This document shows positions 50,454-58,954 of a DNA stretch of 64,000 nt, one piece after another. The notes under the pieces are model-generated. The model had not been told where the DNA came from. It was given only the letters and a program-made list of their open reading frames with translations, and searched no databases. Numbering within the stretch: the stretch's first letter is position 1; the number at the start of each line of letters is the position of its first letter. Location of the stretch: contig NZ_CP019448.1 of assembly GCF_002951835.1 (NCBI RefSeq), forward strand, positions 2,232,001 to 2,296,000. Direction: 5' to 3'. The stretch is from Simonsiella muelleri ATCC 29453 (GTDB lineage: Bacteria; Pseudomonadota; Gammaproteobacteria; Burkholderiales; Neisseriaceae). A program made the position numbers and the translations under genes.

Positions 50454-50482
50454 TTGACAAAACAAACCAATATTGCCATAAT
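50454..50482 (+). promoter_or_regulatory. Sigma-70 promoter of rplU-rpmA
   Basis: A perfect -35 TTGACA (50454-50459), a 17-bp spacer, and CATAAT as -10 (50477-50482). This is the clearest housekeeping promoter in the window. Confidence 0.75.
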
Positions 50483-50495
50483 TTTGTGTTTTCCT

Positions 50496-50521
50496 ATTCC
50501 GCGCTAATTGCGGAATTTTTT
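50496..50521 (+). promoter_or_regulatory. Terminator-like hairpin in the L21 leader
   Basis: ATTCCGC pairs with GCGGAAT around a 7-nt loop and is followed by six Ts, between the promoter and the rplU start. A possible attenuator for autoregulation by the L21 or another ribosomal protein. Confidence 0.5.
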
Positions 50522-50550
50522 AAATTAACCGATTTCTCATGGAGTTGAGT

Positions 50551-50859
50551 ATGTACGCGGTCGTAAAAACTGGCGGTAAACAATACAAAGTTGCCGTTGG
50601 CGAAAAATTAAACGTAGAACAGATACCTGCCGAACTCGACAGCCAAATCGAACTGACTGAAGTTCTGATGATTGCTGACGGCGACAAATTAACAGTAGGC
50701 ACACCTACTATTGCAGGTGCAAAAGTAGTGGCTAAAGTGGTAGAACATGGTCGTGGCGAAAAAGTTCGCATTTTCAAAATGCGTCGCCGCAAACACTACC
50801 AAAAACGTCAAGGTCATCGCCAAAACTACACACGTATTGAAATCGTGTCTATTGGCTAA
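50551..50859 (+). CDS. rplU: 50S ribosomal protein L21
   Basis: L21 (102 aa) binds 23S rRNA and L20. MYAVVKTGGKQYKV is the family N-terminus, and KMRRRKHYQKRQGHRQNYT is the basic signature near the end. ATG at 50551 has GGAG upstream; the ATG four codons earlier actually precedes that GGAG. First gene of the rplU-rpmA operon, with rpmA 23 bp downstream. Confidence 0.97.
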   Translation: MYAVVKTGGKQYKVAVGEKLNVEQIPAELDSQIELTEVLMIADGDKLTVGTPTIAGAKVVAKVVEHGRGEKVRIFKMRRRKHYQKRQGHRQNYTRIEIVSIG

Positions 50860-50882
50860 TCCACTAATCAGGAGCATATAAC

Positions 50883-51158
50883 ATGGCAAGTAAAAAAGCT
50901 GGCGGTAGCACCCGCAACGGTCGCGATTCAGAAGCTAAACGCTTGGGCGTTAAAGCATTTGGTAACGAATTGATTCCTGCAGGTTCAATCATCGTTCGCC
51001 AACGTGGTACAAAATTCCACGCAGGTAATAACGTAGGCATGGGCAAAGATCACACTTTATTCGCTAAAGTTGATGGTTATGTAGAGTTCTCTACTAAAGG
51101 CGCGTTAAACCGCAAAACCGTAAGTGTTCGTCCATACGAAGGCGCAGAAGAAAACTAA
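50883..51158 (+). CDS. rpmA: 50S ribosomal protein L27
   Basis: L27 (91 aa), whose N-terminus reaches the peptidyl transferase centre. MASKKAGGSTRNGRDSEAKR is the conserved start, and GSIIVRQRGTKFHAGNNVG is the PROSITE-type core. A CAGGAG ribosome site precedes the ATG. There is no N-terminal cleavage extension as in Firmicutes. It ends the operon, before a strong terminator. Confidence 0.98.
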   Translation: MASKKAGGSTRNGRDSEAKRLGVKAFGNELIPAGSIIVRQRGTKFHAGNNVGMGKDHTLFAKVDGYVEFSTKGALNRKTVSVRPYEGAEEN

Positions 51159-51180
51159 TGTTTTAAGTCAAATTAAAATA

Positions 51181-51214
51181 AAAACCTGTTGATGTTCGCA
51201 TTAACAGGTTTTTT
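51181..51214 (+). terminator. rplU-rpmA terminator
   Basis: AAAACCTGTT and AACAGGTTTTTTT form the stem with a 12-nt loop, followed by T residues. Confidence 0.85.
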
Positions 51215-51274
51215 TATAGTGCTTTAAATTCAAATATACCACGCGCAATCCTAATTTAAATTTAAAACACTATA
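51215..51274. repeat. Short Correia-like inverted element
   Basis: Sixty bases bounded by TATAGTGCTTTAAATT and AATTTAAAACACTATA, an imperfect inverted pair like Correia termini (TATAGTGGATTAAATTT). It sits just after the rpmA terminator. Confidence 0.55.
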
Positions 51275-51301
51275 TTTATAAAATGTTAGCCTAAAACGAA
51301 A

Positions 51302-52741
51302 TCAACGTTTGGTGCTGCGTTTGCGTGGGGTTTTGGATTTGGTTGGCTTTTCGGTTGACTCTGTTTGTGCTGGTGTAACAGGCGTTTTTTCGGGACGTTG
51401 CCAATTTTCAATCACCACTTGTTGCGCACGCGCTACCACCAATTTTCCCAATTCGCAATTTTTAGTAATCACGCTGCCTGCACCTGTGGTTACTTTGTCT
51501 TCAATGGTTACAGGCGCAACCAACATCGTATCCGAACCAATCCGCACATCATTACCAATCACGGTTTTGTGCTTATTCACACCATCATAATTGCAAGTAA
51601 TCGTTCCTGCACCAATGTTGGTGTTTGTGCCAATGGTCGCATCACCCAAATAAGTCAAATGATTGGCCTTACTTCCTTTTCCAATGGTGCTGTTTTTCAC
51701 TTCCACAAAATTACCAATATGCACATCGTCCGCCAGCACCGCTTGTGGACGCAATCGCGCAAACGGACCAATTTGAGCATTCGCGCCAATTTCGCAATTC
51801 TCAAAATGACTAAACGGCTGAACCACTGTACCAGCACCAATTTTGGCATTTTTAATGATGCAATTTGCGCCAATTTGTACGTTGTCGCCCAATTCGTTGT
51901 CGCCTTCAAACACACAATTCACATCAATCACCACATCTAAACCCACTTTCAGGCTGCCTCGAATGTCCAAACGCGCTGGATCACGCAAGGTTACGCCTTG
52001 TCGGAGTAATGCACTGCTTTGTTCACGTTGATAAATGCGTTCTAATTCAGCCAATTGTATTTTATTATTCACACCCGATGCCAAATACGATGCGCGTACC
52101 ATCATCGGATTCACATGAATGCCATCACGTACCGCTAACGCAATCACATCTGTCAAATAATATTCGCCTTGTGCATTTTCTGCACTGAGTGCGCCCAACC
52201 AGTTATCCAAATAGCGATTCGGCAACACAAAAATCCCTGTGTTAATTTCGCGAATGGCTTTTTGTTCGATACGTGCATCTTTTTCTTCCACAATGCCTTC
52301 CACTTTGCCATCACGATTACGGAGAATGCGTCCGTAGCCTGTGGGATTGTCCAATACGTCGGTTAAAAGTCCAACTTGTTCGCCTGCAGTATCCAACAAC
52401 TGCGACAAAGTAGCCGTGTCAATCAAAGGCACATCACCATATAACACCAATGTACGACCATACGGCGGAATATGTGGCAAAACCATTTTCACGGCGTGTC
52501 CTGTGCCTAATTGTTCGGTTTGTTCCACCCAAGTGATGTTGGTTTTGTGGGCAAGTTGTGCCAAAACTTGTTCTTTGCCATGTCCGATTACCACGTTGAT
52601 GTTACTGGGTTTGAGTGTTTCGGCAACATTGATAACGTGTTCCAGCATGGATTTACCCGCAATTTGGTGCAACACTTTGGGCATATTGGAATACATACGC
52701 GTGCCTTTACCAGCCGCTAAAATAATAATATTTAATGACAT
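51302..52741 (-). CDS. glmU: GlmU bifunctional UDP-GlcNAc synthesis enzyme
   Basis: GlmU (479 aa) acetylates glucosamine-1-phosphate and then uridylates N-acetylglucosamine-1-phosphate. The N-terminal pyrophosphorylase has LAAGKGTRMYS and the VLYGDVPLID block. The C-terminal left-handed beta helix has many hexapeptide repeats (IGANCIIKNAKIGAGTVV) and NHLTYLGD. A basic tail of ~25 residues (ending KTPRKRSTKR) is longer than usual. The second of two ATGs (52741) is better spaced from AAGGA. With glmS it gives two of the three enzymes to UDP-GlcNAc, which LpxA and LpxC then use. Confidence 0.97.
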   Translation of the reverse strand: MSLNIIILAAGKGTRMYSNMPKVLHQIAGKSMLEHVINVAETLKPSNINVVIGHGKEQVLAQLAHKTNITWVEQTEQLGTGHAVKMVLPHIPPYGRTLVLYGDVPLIDTATLSQLLDTAGEQVGLLTDVLDNPTGYGRILRNRDGKVEGIVEEKDARIEQKAIREINTGIFVLPNRYLDNWLGALSAENAQGEYYLTDVIALAVRDGIHVNPMMVRASYLASGVNNKIQLAELERIYQREQSSALLRQGVTLRDPARLDIRGSLKVGLDVVIDVNCVFEGDNELGDNVQIGANCIIKNAKIGAGTVVQPFSHFENCEIGANAQIGPFARLRPQAVLADDVHIGNFVEVKNSTIGKGSKANHLTYLGDATIGTNTNIGAGTITCNYDGVNKHKTVIGNDVRIGSDTMLVAPVTIEDKVTTGAGSVITKNCELGKLVVARAQQVVIENWQRPEKTPVTPAQTESTEKPTKSKTPRKRSTKR

Positions 52742-52788
52742 CATATTTCCTTGTTTAATAAAAAATATTTTTCAGGCTGCCTGAAAAT

Positions 52789-54219
52789 TTAAGGTTTGAT
52801 TTTAAAATGTAACCACGCTACCAGTGCTTTACGATTGAGTTGGCGATGTTCTTTCATATCCAGTACGGGCGGAGCGTGGTCACCAACCACAAACACTTCC
52901 ACACCTTTCATTTCTGGCGATTGTATTAGTTCTGCTAAACCATCAAAAAATTGTGCTTGTAAACGAAAATTACGGCACAAAGTGGGCGCGGTTTCCATCA
53001 ATCCATATGCTTGACAATTAAATCGCCGATTGTGTAAATCTCCATCGGGATAAGTGGAATGAGTGGTTAGTGTTAGCCAATAAAAGAACAATTTATCCTG
53101 TTGAGCAAATTGTTTTTTAACTGTGTCCAACAGTTCAGTATCACAAATACCGTTGAATGCTTCACAATGTTTTTTACCCATTAGGCTTTCTGAAGTGATG
53201 AATTGTTGAAAACCCATCTTAGGATACAAACTAAAACGGTCGTAAATTTGGCTACTTGCGCCATGTAAAGCAATGGTATTGTAACCATGTTTGCGGTATT
53301 GATTGGGTAAACAATTCACAAATTGTTCTGCAGGTGTTCGTTGAAAGGCAAAACCTTCTATACCCATTTTACACAATTCACGCATTTCTCCCTCCACCGT
53401 TGCACCTACAAATTGAATCGCACCGCGTTGCCACAAACTGAATTTGTCTTTTTGTGCGATTAGTTTTGCCAAAATATCGTCTTGAACAGCAGGATTTTGG
53501 GTTTCCCCCCATGATTCATTCAAAATAAATAAGACTTTTTTAGATTCAAAAAGCTTCATATGCGCGATGGCTTGTTCATATTTGAGCGGCAAAAAACGAG
53601 GGGTAACTTGCATGGCTTCCATAAAGTCAGCCAAGCCTTCTTGTGCATACAATCTAGATTGGCTTTCAATGTAATAATAATTAGATGCGCCAAACAAACC
53701 ATTGGCATAACCTTTATAGTATTGAATATGTTCTGTGCCATGTCCCACCAATACTAAAATCACACTCAATATTGCTGTGTAAATAAATGATGCACCATTT
53801 GCCACCTTTTTCATGAGAATTAAGCAAATGAATACATAAAGTACCACGCCAACCGTTGCCACTTGATAAAACAAAGGTGCACTGGGAAAAAATGATGCCA
53901 AATAACGCGCGCCAGCCAAATTAAAAAATGGAAAAAGCTGCATCACAAATAACAAAACATCAAATATAACTGCCCAAAAAGCCGCCAAAAAACCCAACCA
54001 ACGAATCGGTTTGTAAGGAAATGCAAACAATAATGCAGCCCAAAAATAATCAATATTAATCAGCGGACGAGCCGTGTGTGTAAACCAAGCCAATATCAGA
54101 AAACACACATTGGGAAACAACATATTGACCAATGTTCGCCACACGACGTGGCGTGTTAGTGGCGGTAGGGCGTAATTTTTTTGATTGAGTGCTGTCCATT
54201 TGGATTTTAGTGAAAACAT
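52789..54219 (-). CDS. Sulfatase/alkaline-phosphatase-superfamily membrane protein
   Basis: A 476-aa protein with five hydrophobic segments in the first ~180 residues and a sulfatase-fold domain afterwards. Metal and nucleophile region: LFILNESWGETQNP and FVGATVEGEMREL (Thr as nucleophile candidate). LTLTTHSTYPDGD and VVGDHAPPVLDMKEHR carry the distal ligands. This architecture is shared by phosphoethanolamine transferases (EptA) and LtaS-like enzymes. The short sequence between blocks and the lack of the usual DTRxD motif set it apart. The role is envelope polymer modification (inference). ATG 54219 has GGAG upstream. Confidence 0.75.
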   Translation of the reverse strand: MFSLKSKWTALNQKNYALPPLTRHVVWRTLVNMLFPNVCFLILAWFTHTARPLINIDYFWAALLFAFPYKPIRWLGFLAAFWAVIFDVLLFVMQLFPFFNLAGARYLASFFPSAPLFYQVATVGVVLYVFICLILMKKVANGASFIYTAILSVILVLVGHGTEHIQYYKGYANGLFGASNYYYIESQSRLYAQEGLADFMEAMQVTPRFLPLKYEQAIAHMKLFESKKVLFILNESWGETQNPAVQDDILAKLIAQKDKFSLWQRGAIQFVGATVEGEMRELCKMGIEGFAFQRTPAEQFVNCLPNQYRKHGYNTIALHGASSQIYDRFSLYPKMGFQQFITSESLMGKKHCEAFNGICDTELLDTVKKQFAQQDKLFFYWLTLTTHSTYPDGDLHNRRFNCQAYGLMETAPTLCRNFRLQAQFFDGLAELIQSPEMKGVEVFVVGDHAPPVLDMKEHRQLNRKALVAWLHFKIKP

Positions 54220-54452
54220 GATTATTCTCCAAATTCTACTCATTTTTGTTTGAAAATAAATAAAATGGTTATTCTACCATTTTTGTATTCAGGCAGCCTG
54301 AAAGAGTATTCAAGCTGCCTTTGTTGCGTGAACAGTTTGATTGATAAAAAATTTTGATGAAGTGTGGATAACTCTGTTGATAATTAAGTAATTAATTGAA
54401 TTATAATAATTTTACTAGGGATAAAGCTGTGTACAAAATTTAATAGCTTAAA

Positions 54453-54487
54453 AATATAGTCGTTTTTATGTGCGAAGTGACTATATT
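54453..54487. repeat. Short inverted element AATATAGTC ... GACTATATT
   Basis: Nine-base perfect arms with a 17-nt loop. The TATAGTCG end equals the outer terminus of repeat B, so this is probably a minimal deletion product. Confidence 0.5.
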
Positions 54488-54531
54488 GTTTATTGGGAAT
54501 AAAAACACTTTATGTAGCTGAATTCAATGGC

Positions 54532-54537
54532 TATAAT
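54532..54537 (+). promoter_or_regulatory. -10 box of the DUF4258 gene
   Basis: TATAAT 40 bp before the start, with a weak TTTATG 17 bp upstream. The rest of the 54.22-54.57 kb gap holds DUS, one TGTGGATAA and the short element. Confidence 0.4.
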
Positions 54538-54576
54538 GTGGCTAACTTTTCTCATAATATTCTGGAGTATATTATC

Positions 54577-54915
54577 ATGGATTATTCAAATAACGACACA
54601 TTTCATTTTAATTACCGAATGAATCAACGTGGCATCACCAAAGGCATGGTAATGATGGTACTGTATTATGGGCGTGTACAACAAGACCGCTATATTCTGA
54701 ATACGCGGGACGTGCAATCCCTATTGAACGCACACCAGCGCAAACCAGAACGCCAGCCATTAACCAAAGACGAAATTCGGTTGTTGAAAAAAATTTTGGA
54801 CAAAGGTGGTTTGGTGGTGGTGGAAATGGAAAATCGGTGCATTACCGCCTACAATTTCAACAGCAAAGATTGGTGGCATTTTAAACCACACCATAAACCT
54901 CGTGTGAATTGTTAA
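54577..54915 (+). CDS. DUF4258-like protein
   Basis: A 112-aa protein. The core FNYRMNQRGITKGMVMMVLYYG near residue 10-30 resembles DUF4258, where a histidine or arginine near RMxxRGIT lines a small RNase-like fold. The VVEMENRCITAYNF strand fits the end of that domain. Some relatives act as toxins, but I see no antitoxin gene beside it. The His-rich end (WWHFKPHHKPRVNC) might bind metal. ATG 54577 has TGGAG ten bases upstream. A longer open frame from 54493 is not supported. Confidence 0.65.
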   Translation: MDYSNNDTFHFNYRMNQRGITKGMVMMVLYYGRVQQDRYILNTRDVQSLLNAHQRKPERQPLTKDEIRLLKKILDKGGLVVVEMENRCITAYNFNSKDWWHFKPHHKPRVNC

Positions 54916-54951
54916 TGATGAGAGCTGATCAATAAATCATTTCTTTTTGCG

Positions 54952-55003
54952 TGTGGATAATCCGCTAAACTCGCGCATAAATATGTGAATCACTTGTGGA
55001 TAA
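54952..55003 (-). promoter_or_regulatory. Two TTATCCACA boxes after the DUF4258 gene
   Basis: TGTGGATAA at 54952-54960 and 54995-55003 (another at 55116 is in a hairpin loop). They lie in a gap between convergent genes, not upstream of any, and the 15-mer motif is absent. Confidence 0.6.
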
Positions 55004-55103
55004 CCAAATTATCCAATTGAATTAATTTGATTATTCAAAATTGATTATTTTTTAGGCAATTGAACCAGTCAACCAGTAAGTTAATATGGATAATATTGTC
55101 AAA

Positions 55104-55136
55104 CAGCCTGAAAACTGTGGATAAGTTTTCAGGCTG
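55104..55136. terminator. DUS hairpin with a DnaA-box loop
   Basis: CAGCCTGAAAAC and GTTTTCAGGCTG form a 12-bp stem. The loop is exactly TGTGGATAA. It terminates the convergent DUF4258 and ABC genes. Confidence 0.85.
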
Positions 55137-55161
55137 CCTGTATATTCACACCATCAAATTA

Positions 55162-57018
55162 TCAATGTTCCACATGCTCAGGTAAAAAGCCACCTGATTG
55201 GTGCGCCCACAATTTCGCGTATAAGCCACCTTTTTCCAGCAATTGTGTGTGCGTGCCTTCTTCCACAATGCGCCCTTTGTCCAGCACAATCAATCTGTCC
55301 ATCGCCGCAATAGTGGACAAACGGTGTGCGATGGCAATCACGGTTTTGCCGTCCATCATTTTGTCTAAGCTTTGTTGAATCGCGGCTTCTACTTCGCTGT
55401 CTAGCGCACTGGTGGCTTCATCCAGTAGCAAGATTGGCGCATCTTTGAGCATGACTCGCGCAATCGCGATTCGTTGGCGTTGTCCGCCCGACAATTTCAC
55501 GCCGCGTTCACCCACATGGGCATCGTAGCCCGTACGTCCTTTGGCATCAGATAATTGGGGGATAAAATCCGCCGCTTCGGCTTTTAAGGCAGCCTGAAAC
55601 ATTTCCTCATCAGTCGCATTGGGGCGACCATAAATGATGTTTTCACGCACCGAACGATGCAGCAAGCTGGTGTCTTGCGTAACCAAGCCGATTTGGGCGC
55701 GTAAGCTTTCTTGGGTAACGTCATTGACGTTTTGCCCATCAATTTTAATCGTGCCGCTTTGCGGTTCGTAGAATCGCAACAACAAATTGACAATGGTGGA
55801 TTTGCCTGCGCCACTGCGCCCGATTAAACCAACTTTTTCGCCTGCTTTAATATTCAAATTAAAGCCGTTTAACAAAGGTTTACCGCTCTCATACGAAAAA
55901 TCAACGTGTTCAAAACTGATTGCGCCGTGTTCTACTTTGAGTGGCAAAGCAGCTGGTTTGTCTAAAATCGTGTGTGGTTTGGACAGTGTGGTCATGCCAT
56001 CGGTTACCGTTCCAATGTTTTCAAACAACATCGCGCTTTCCCACATAATGTATTGCGATAAACCATTAATGCGAAAAGCCATCGTAATCGCTACCGCAAC
56101 CGCCCCTGCCGACACGCTGCCTGAATGCCAAAGCCACACACCCACCACAGCTGTGGATAAAGTTAAAAATGCATTCACCGCAAAAGTACAAGTGTCCAGC
56201 AAAGTCGCCAAACGCATTTGCGCATGGACAGTTAACATAAATTCTTCCATGCTTTCTTTGGCGTAACGCGCTTCACGTGCGCCATGCGAGAAGAGTTTCA
56301 CGGTGGTGATGTTGGAATACGCATCGGTGATGCGCCCCGTCATCAGGCTACGTGCATCGGCTTGGCGTTGTGCGGTTTTGGCCAATTTGGGAATCAGCAG
56401 CTTCATGGTCAACCCAAACAAAGTTATCCACATAATAAACGGCACAAGCAACCAACCATCCAATGACACCAAAATCACACCAGTACTCAAAAAATACACC
56501 AGCACATAAACCATCATGCCCACAATCGTCATCACGACTTCGCGTACAGATAATGCGGTTTGCATCACTTTTGCTGACACACGCCCCGCAAATTCATCTT
56601 GATAAAAACCTAGCGATTGCGCCAACATCAAACGATGGAAATTCCAACGCAAACGCATCGGAAATACACCTTGTAGCGTCTGTAAACGCACCGTAGAATT
56701 GATAAACCGCCACAATACCGAAAACACCAACACCAACGCCATACCCAACATCGCCCAGCCATGTTCGCTCAATAAATTTTGTGGCGAAAACTTGCCCAGC
56801 CAATCCACCAGTTTGCCCATAAACTGAAACAGCAATGCTTCCAAAATGCCGTTACCAGCCGAAAAAATCGCCAGCATCAACACCCAACCACGCATACCGT
56901 CTAAACAACTCCAAATAAATGGAAACAAACCTTTGTGTGGCGTAACAGGTTGATTATCGGGATAGGGATTAATTCGTGATTCGAAGTAGGTAAAAATTTG
57001 ATTTAATTTATTTTTCAT
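55162..57018 (-). CDS. ABC exporter, fused permease-ATPase
   Basis: A 618-aa half-transporter. Six membrane helices lie in residues ~35-340, and a C-terminal ATPase has Walker A (GRSGAGKST), the signature LSGGQRQRIAIARV, Walker B (ILLLDEATSALD) and the H-loop (AIAHRLSTI). It dimerises to export lipids, drugs or peptides. MsbA is a member of this broad class, but msbA-specific neighbours are absent, so the substrate stays open. The N-terminus (FESRINPYPDNQPV) matches the COG1132 subgroup found in Neisseriaceae. Downstream is the DUS-hairpin terminator. Confidence 0.9.
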   Translation of the reverse strand: MKNKLNQIFTYFESRINPYPDNQPVTPHKGLFPFIWSCLDGMRGWVLMLAIFSAGNGILEALLFQFMGKLVDWLGKFSPQNLLSEHGWAMLGMALVLVFSVLWRFINSTVRLQTLQGVFPMRLRWNFHRLMLAQSLGFYQDEFAGRVSAKVMQTALSVREVVMTIVGMMVYVLVYFLSTGVILVSLDGWLLVPFIMWITLFGLTMKLLIPKLAKTAQRQADARSLMTGRITDAYSNITTVKLFSHGAREARYAKESMEEFMLTVHAQMRLATLLDTCTFAVNAFLTLSTAVVGVWLWHSGSVSAGAVAVAITMAFRINGLSQYIMWESAMLFENIGTVTDGMTTLSKPHTILDKPAALPLKVEHGAISFEHVDFSYESGKPLLNGFNLNIKAGEKVGLIGRSGAGKSTIVNLLLRFYEPQSGTIKIDGQNVNDVTQESLRAQIGLVTQDTSLLHRSVRENIIYGRPNATDEEMFQAALKAEAADFIPQLSDAKGRTGYDAHVGERGVKLSGGQRQRIAIARVMLKDAPILLLDEATSALDSEVEAAIQQSLDKMMDGKTVIAIAHRLSTIAAMDRLIVLDKGRIVEEGTHTQLLEKGGLYAKLWAHQSGGFLPEHVEH

Positions 57019-57133
57019 GATTTTTTGATGATTTCAGGCAGCCTGAAACACATTCTAGGTTGATTAAAAACATCTGAATTTTATCGCAATGATAATATAC
57101 AGAAAAGTTGTGATTACGCAAAACCACATTGCT

Positions 57134-57142
57134 TGTGGATAA
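57134..57142 (-). promoter_or_regulatory. Single TTATCCACA box near the ftsX terminator
   Basis: TGTGGATAA six bases before the ftsX terminator. It is isolated, without the array layout. Confidence 0.5.
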
Positions 57143-57147
57143 AACAC

Positions 57148-57190
57148 AGGCAGCCTGAAAACCAGTTTCTCGGTTTTCAGGCTGCCTTTT
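57148..57190 (-). terminator. ftsX terminator (DUS pair)
   Basis: AGGCAGCCTGAAAACC and GGTTTTCAGGCTGCCT form a perfect 16-bp stem with an 8-nt loop. Confidence 0.85.
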
Positions 57191-57200
57191 AATCATTCAA

Positions 57201-58115
57201 TTAATTGCGTTTGGCTTTGAAACTAAACAAATGCTGCGATGATGCCAACCACGCCCCCAAAATACCCAACGCACATACCCCCACCAATACAATCAACATT
57301 TCCTGTGGTGTAAATCCACGCCACGCCAAATTGATGCCATAAGGTTCAAAAATTTGTTTCACGAGCGGTTGCGTTGTTCGCATAATCCAAGTACTCAAAC
57401 CCAAACTAATCGCCGCTGACAACACACTCTGCCACGCCGCTTGGTACAAAAAGGGACGGCGCACAAATGACGATGGCGCACCCAACAATTTGGTAATTTC
57501 AATTTCTTCTTTGTGGGTCAAAATTTGCAGACGAATCGTGTTATGTGCCACCAACACAAACGCCAAACTCAACGTAATTGCCAAAAACCAAAACACTTTT
57601 TGCACAAAGTCATTCACTTGATACAAGGTTTTCATCCATTCCGAATCCATTTGGCTGCTTTCCACCATGGGGAATTGTTCCACTTCGGTTTTGAGCGTGG
57701 TAACCACATCGGGTGCATTACTCACGGGTGTTATCACAAATGAATCAGGCAAGGGATTGTCGTCTAACATGGACACGATGTCTTGTGAATCCAACGCATT
57801 TTTCATTTCTTCCAAACCATCTTCTTTAGAAATAAAAGTGGCTTGTTTGATGCGTTTGTCTTCGGTAAACATTTTTTTCAGCGCATCTACATCGGTTTCG
57901 GTGGCGGCGGGTTCTAAATACACGGTAATTTTAGGCGTTTCGCTTAATTTATTTAATACGTTTTGGCTGCTTTGTACGCCTAAATACAACGTCAGTGGCA
58001 AAGTCATTGCCATCGCCAACATCGCCAAAATCAACAACGTACCGACAGGCTGCCTGAAAAAATACCCAGCAGCGCGTTTGGCACTTTCCACATGGAGAGA
58101 TAAATAATAATTCAT
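57201..58115 (-). CDS. ftsX: Cell division protein FtsX
   Basis: FtsX (304 aa), the integral membrane partner of FtsE. The complex links the divisome to periplasmic peptidoglycan hydrolases. It has four hydrophobic segments (LLILAMLAMAMTLPL; LAITLSLAFVLVAHN; one near residue 220-240; LIVLVGVCALGILGAWL) and a long periplasmic loop (residues ~50-165) for binding amidase activators. The start overlaps the ftsE stop by four bases (ATGA). Its length is standard. Confidence 0.95.
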   Translation of the reverse strand: MNYYLSLHVESAKRAAGYFFRQPVGTLLILAMLAMAMTLPLTLYLGVQSSQNVLNKLSETPKITVYLEPAATETDVDALKKMFTEDKRIKQATFISKEDGLEEMKNALDSQDIVSMLDDNPLPDSFVITPVSNAPDVVTTLKTEVEQFPMVESSQMDSEWMKTLYQVNDFVQKVFWFLAITLSLAFVLVAHNTIRLQILTHKEEIEITKLLGAPSSFVRRPFLYQAAWQSVLSAAISLGLSTWIMRTTQPLVKQIFEPYGINLAWRGFTPQEMLIVLVGVCALGILGAWLASSQHLFSFKAKRN

Positions 58116-58765
58116 GCAGCAAACCGTCCTTCCTGTAAACGCAAAATGCGGTGTCCATAATCTTGCATCAAAGTTTCATCGTGAGCAGACACAATCACAG
58201 TGGTGCCAACTTCATGAAAGGTTTTGAACAACTCCATAATATCCAACGCATAAGCGCGGTCTAGGTTAGCGGACGGTTCATCGGCAATCAACAAACTGGG
58301 TTGATGCACCACCGCACGCGCAATACATAAACGCTGCTGTTCACCACCCGACAAGCTGATTGGGTCGGCGTTTTCGCGTCCGCCCAAGCCTACTTTCTCA
58401 ATAGCCAGACGGGCGCGTTTTTCGGCGGTTTTGCTGTCATAGCCGATGATTCGCAACGGCAATAACACATTTTGCAACACATTTCGGTCAAACAAAATTT
58501 TGTGGTCTTGGAACACAATGCCAATGTGTTGGCGCAAATAACCCAATTCATTATCGGACAACACACTCAAATCATTGTTGTTAATCATCACTCTACCTTT
58601 GGTTGGTTTGGTGATGCCTGCGATGAGTTTTAAAATAGTGGATTTGCCTGCACCCGAATGCCCCGCCACGAAAATCATTTCGCCTTTTTCAATGGTAAAG
58701 CTGACATTTTTCAATGCTTGAAATCCGCCTGGATACACTTTGGAGACTGATTCAAAATTAATCAT
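58112..58765 (-). CDS. ftsE: Cell division ATP-binding protein FtsE
   Basis: FtsE (217 aa), the ATPase of the FtsEX complex. Walker A GHSGAGKST at 35-43, Q-loop in GIVFQDHKILFDR (the FtsE-type DHKLL stretch), signature LSGGEQQRLCIARA, Walker B LLIADEPSANLD and the H-loop VSAHD. ATG 58765 (MINFESVSKVYPGG) is the family start. An upstream extension is rejected. It is translationally coupled to ftsX. Confidence 0.96.
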   Translation of the reverse strand: MINFESVSKVYPGGFQALKNVSFTIEKGEMIFVAGHSGAGKSTILKLIAGITKPTKGRVMINNNDLSVLSDNELGYLRQHIGIVFQDHKILFDRNVLQNVLLPLRIIGYDSKTAEKRARLAIEKVGLGGRENADPISLSGGEQQRLCIARAVVHQPSLLIADEPSANLDRAYALDIMELFKTFHEVGTTVIVSAHDETLMQDYGHRILRLQEGRFAA

Positions 58766-58822
58766 AATGAAAATAAAAGAAGTAAAAATCAATAATGGCG
58801 CATTATACGCGATTTACGCGGT

Positions 58823-58898
58823 TTTCAGGCAGCCTTAAAAGTTTTCAGGCTGCCTGAAAATAAAAACGTGGCTGCCACACCACAAAAGGCAGCCTAAA
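58823..58898. repeat. DUS cluster upstream of the recombinase-like gene
   Basis: TTCAGGCAGCCT at 58823, TTCAGGCTGCCTGAA at 58843 and a mismatched AGGCAGCCTAAA near 58887, within the divergent ftsE gap. Confidence 0.8.
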
Positions 58899-58954
58899 AA
58901 TTTCATCATGCTATAATTTGCCCCACTTTTTTGTATACAAAGGGTTATGGTTTT

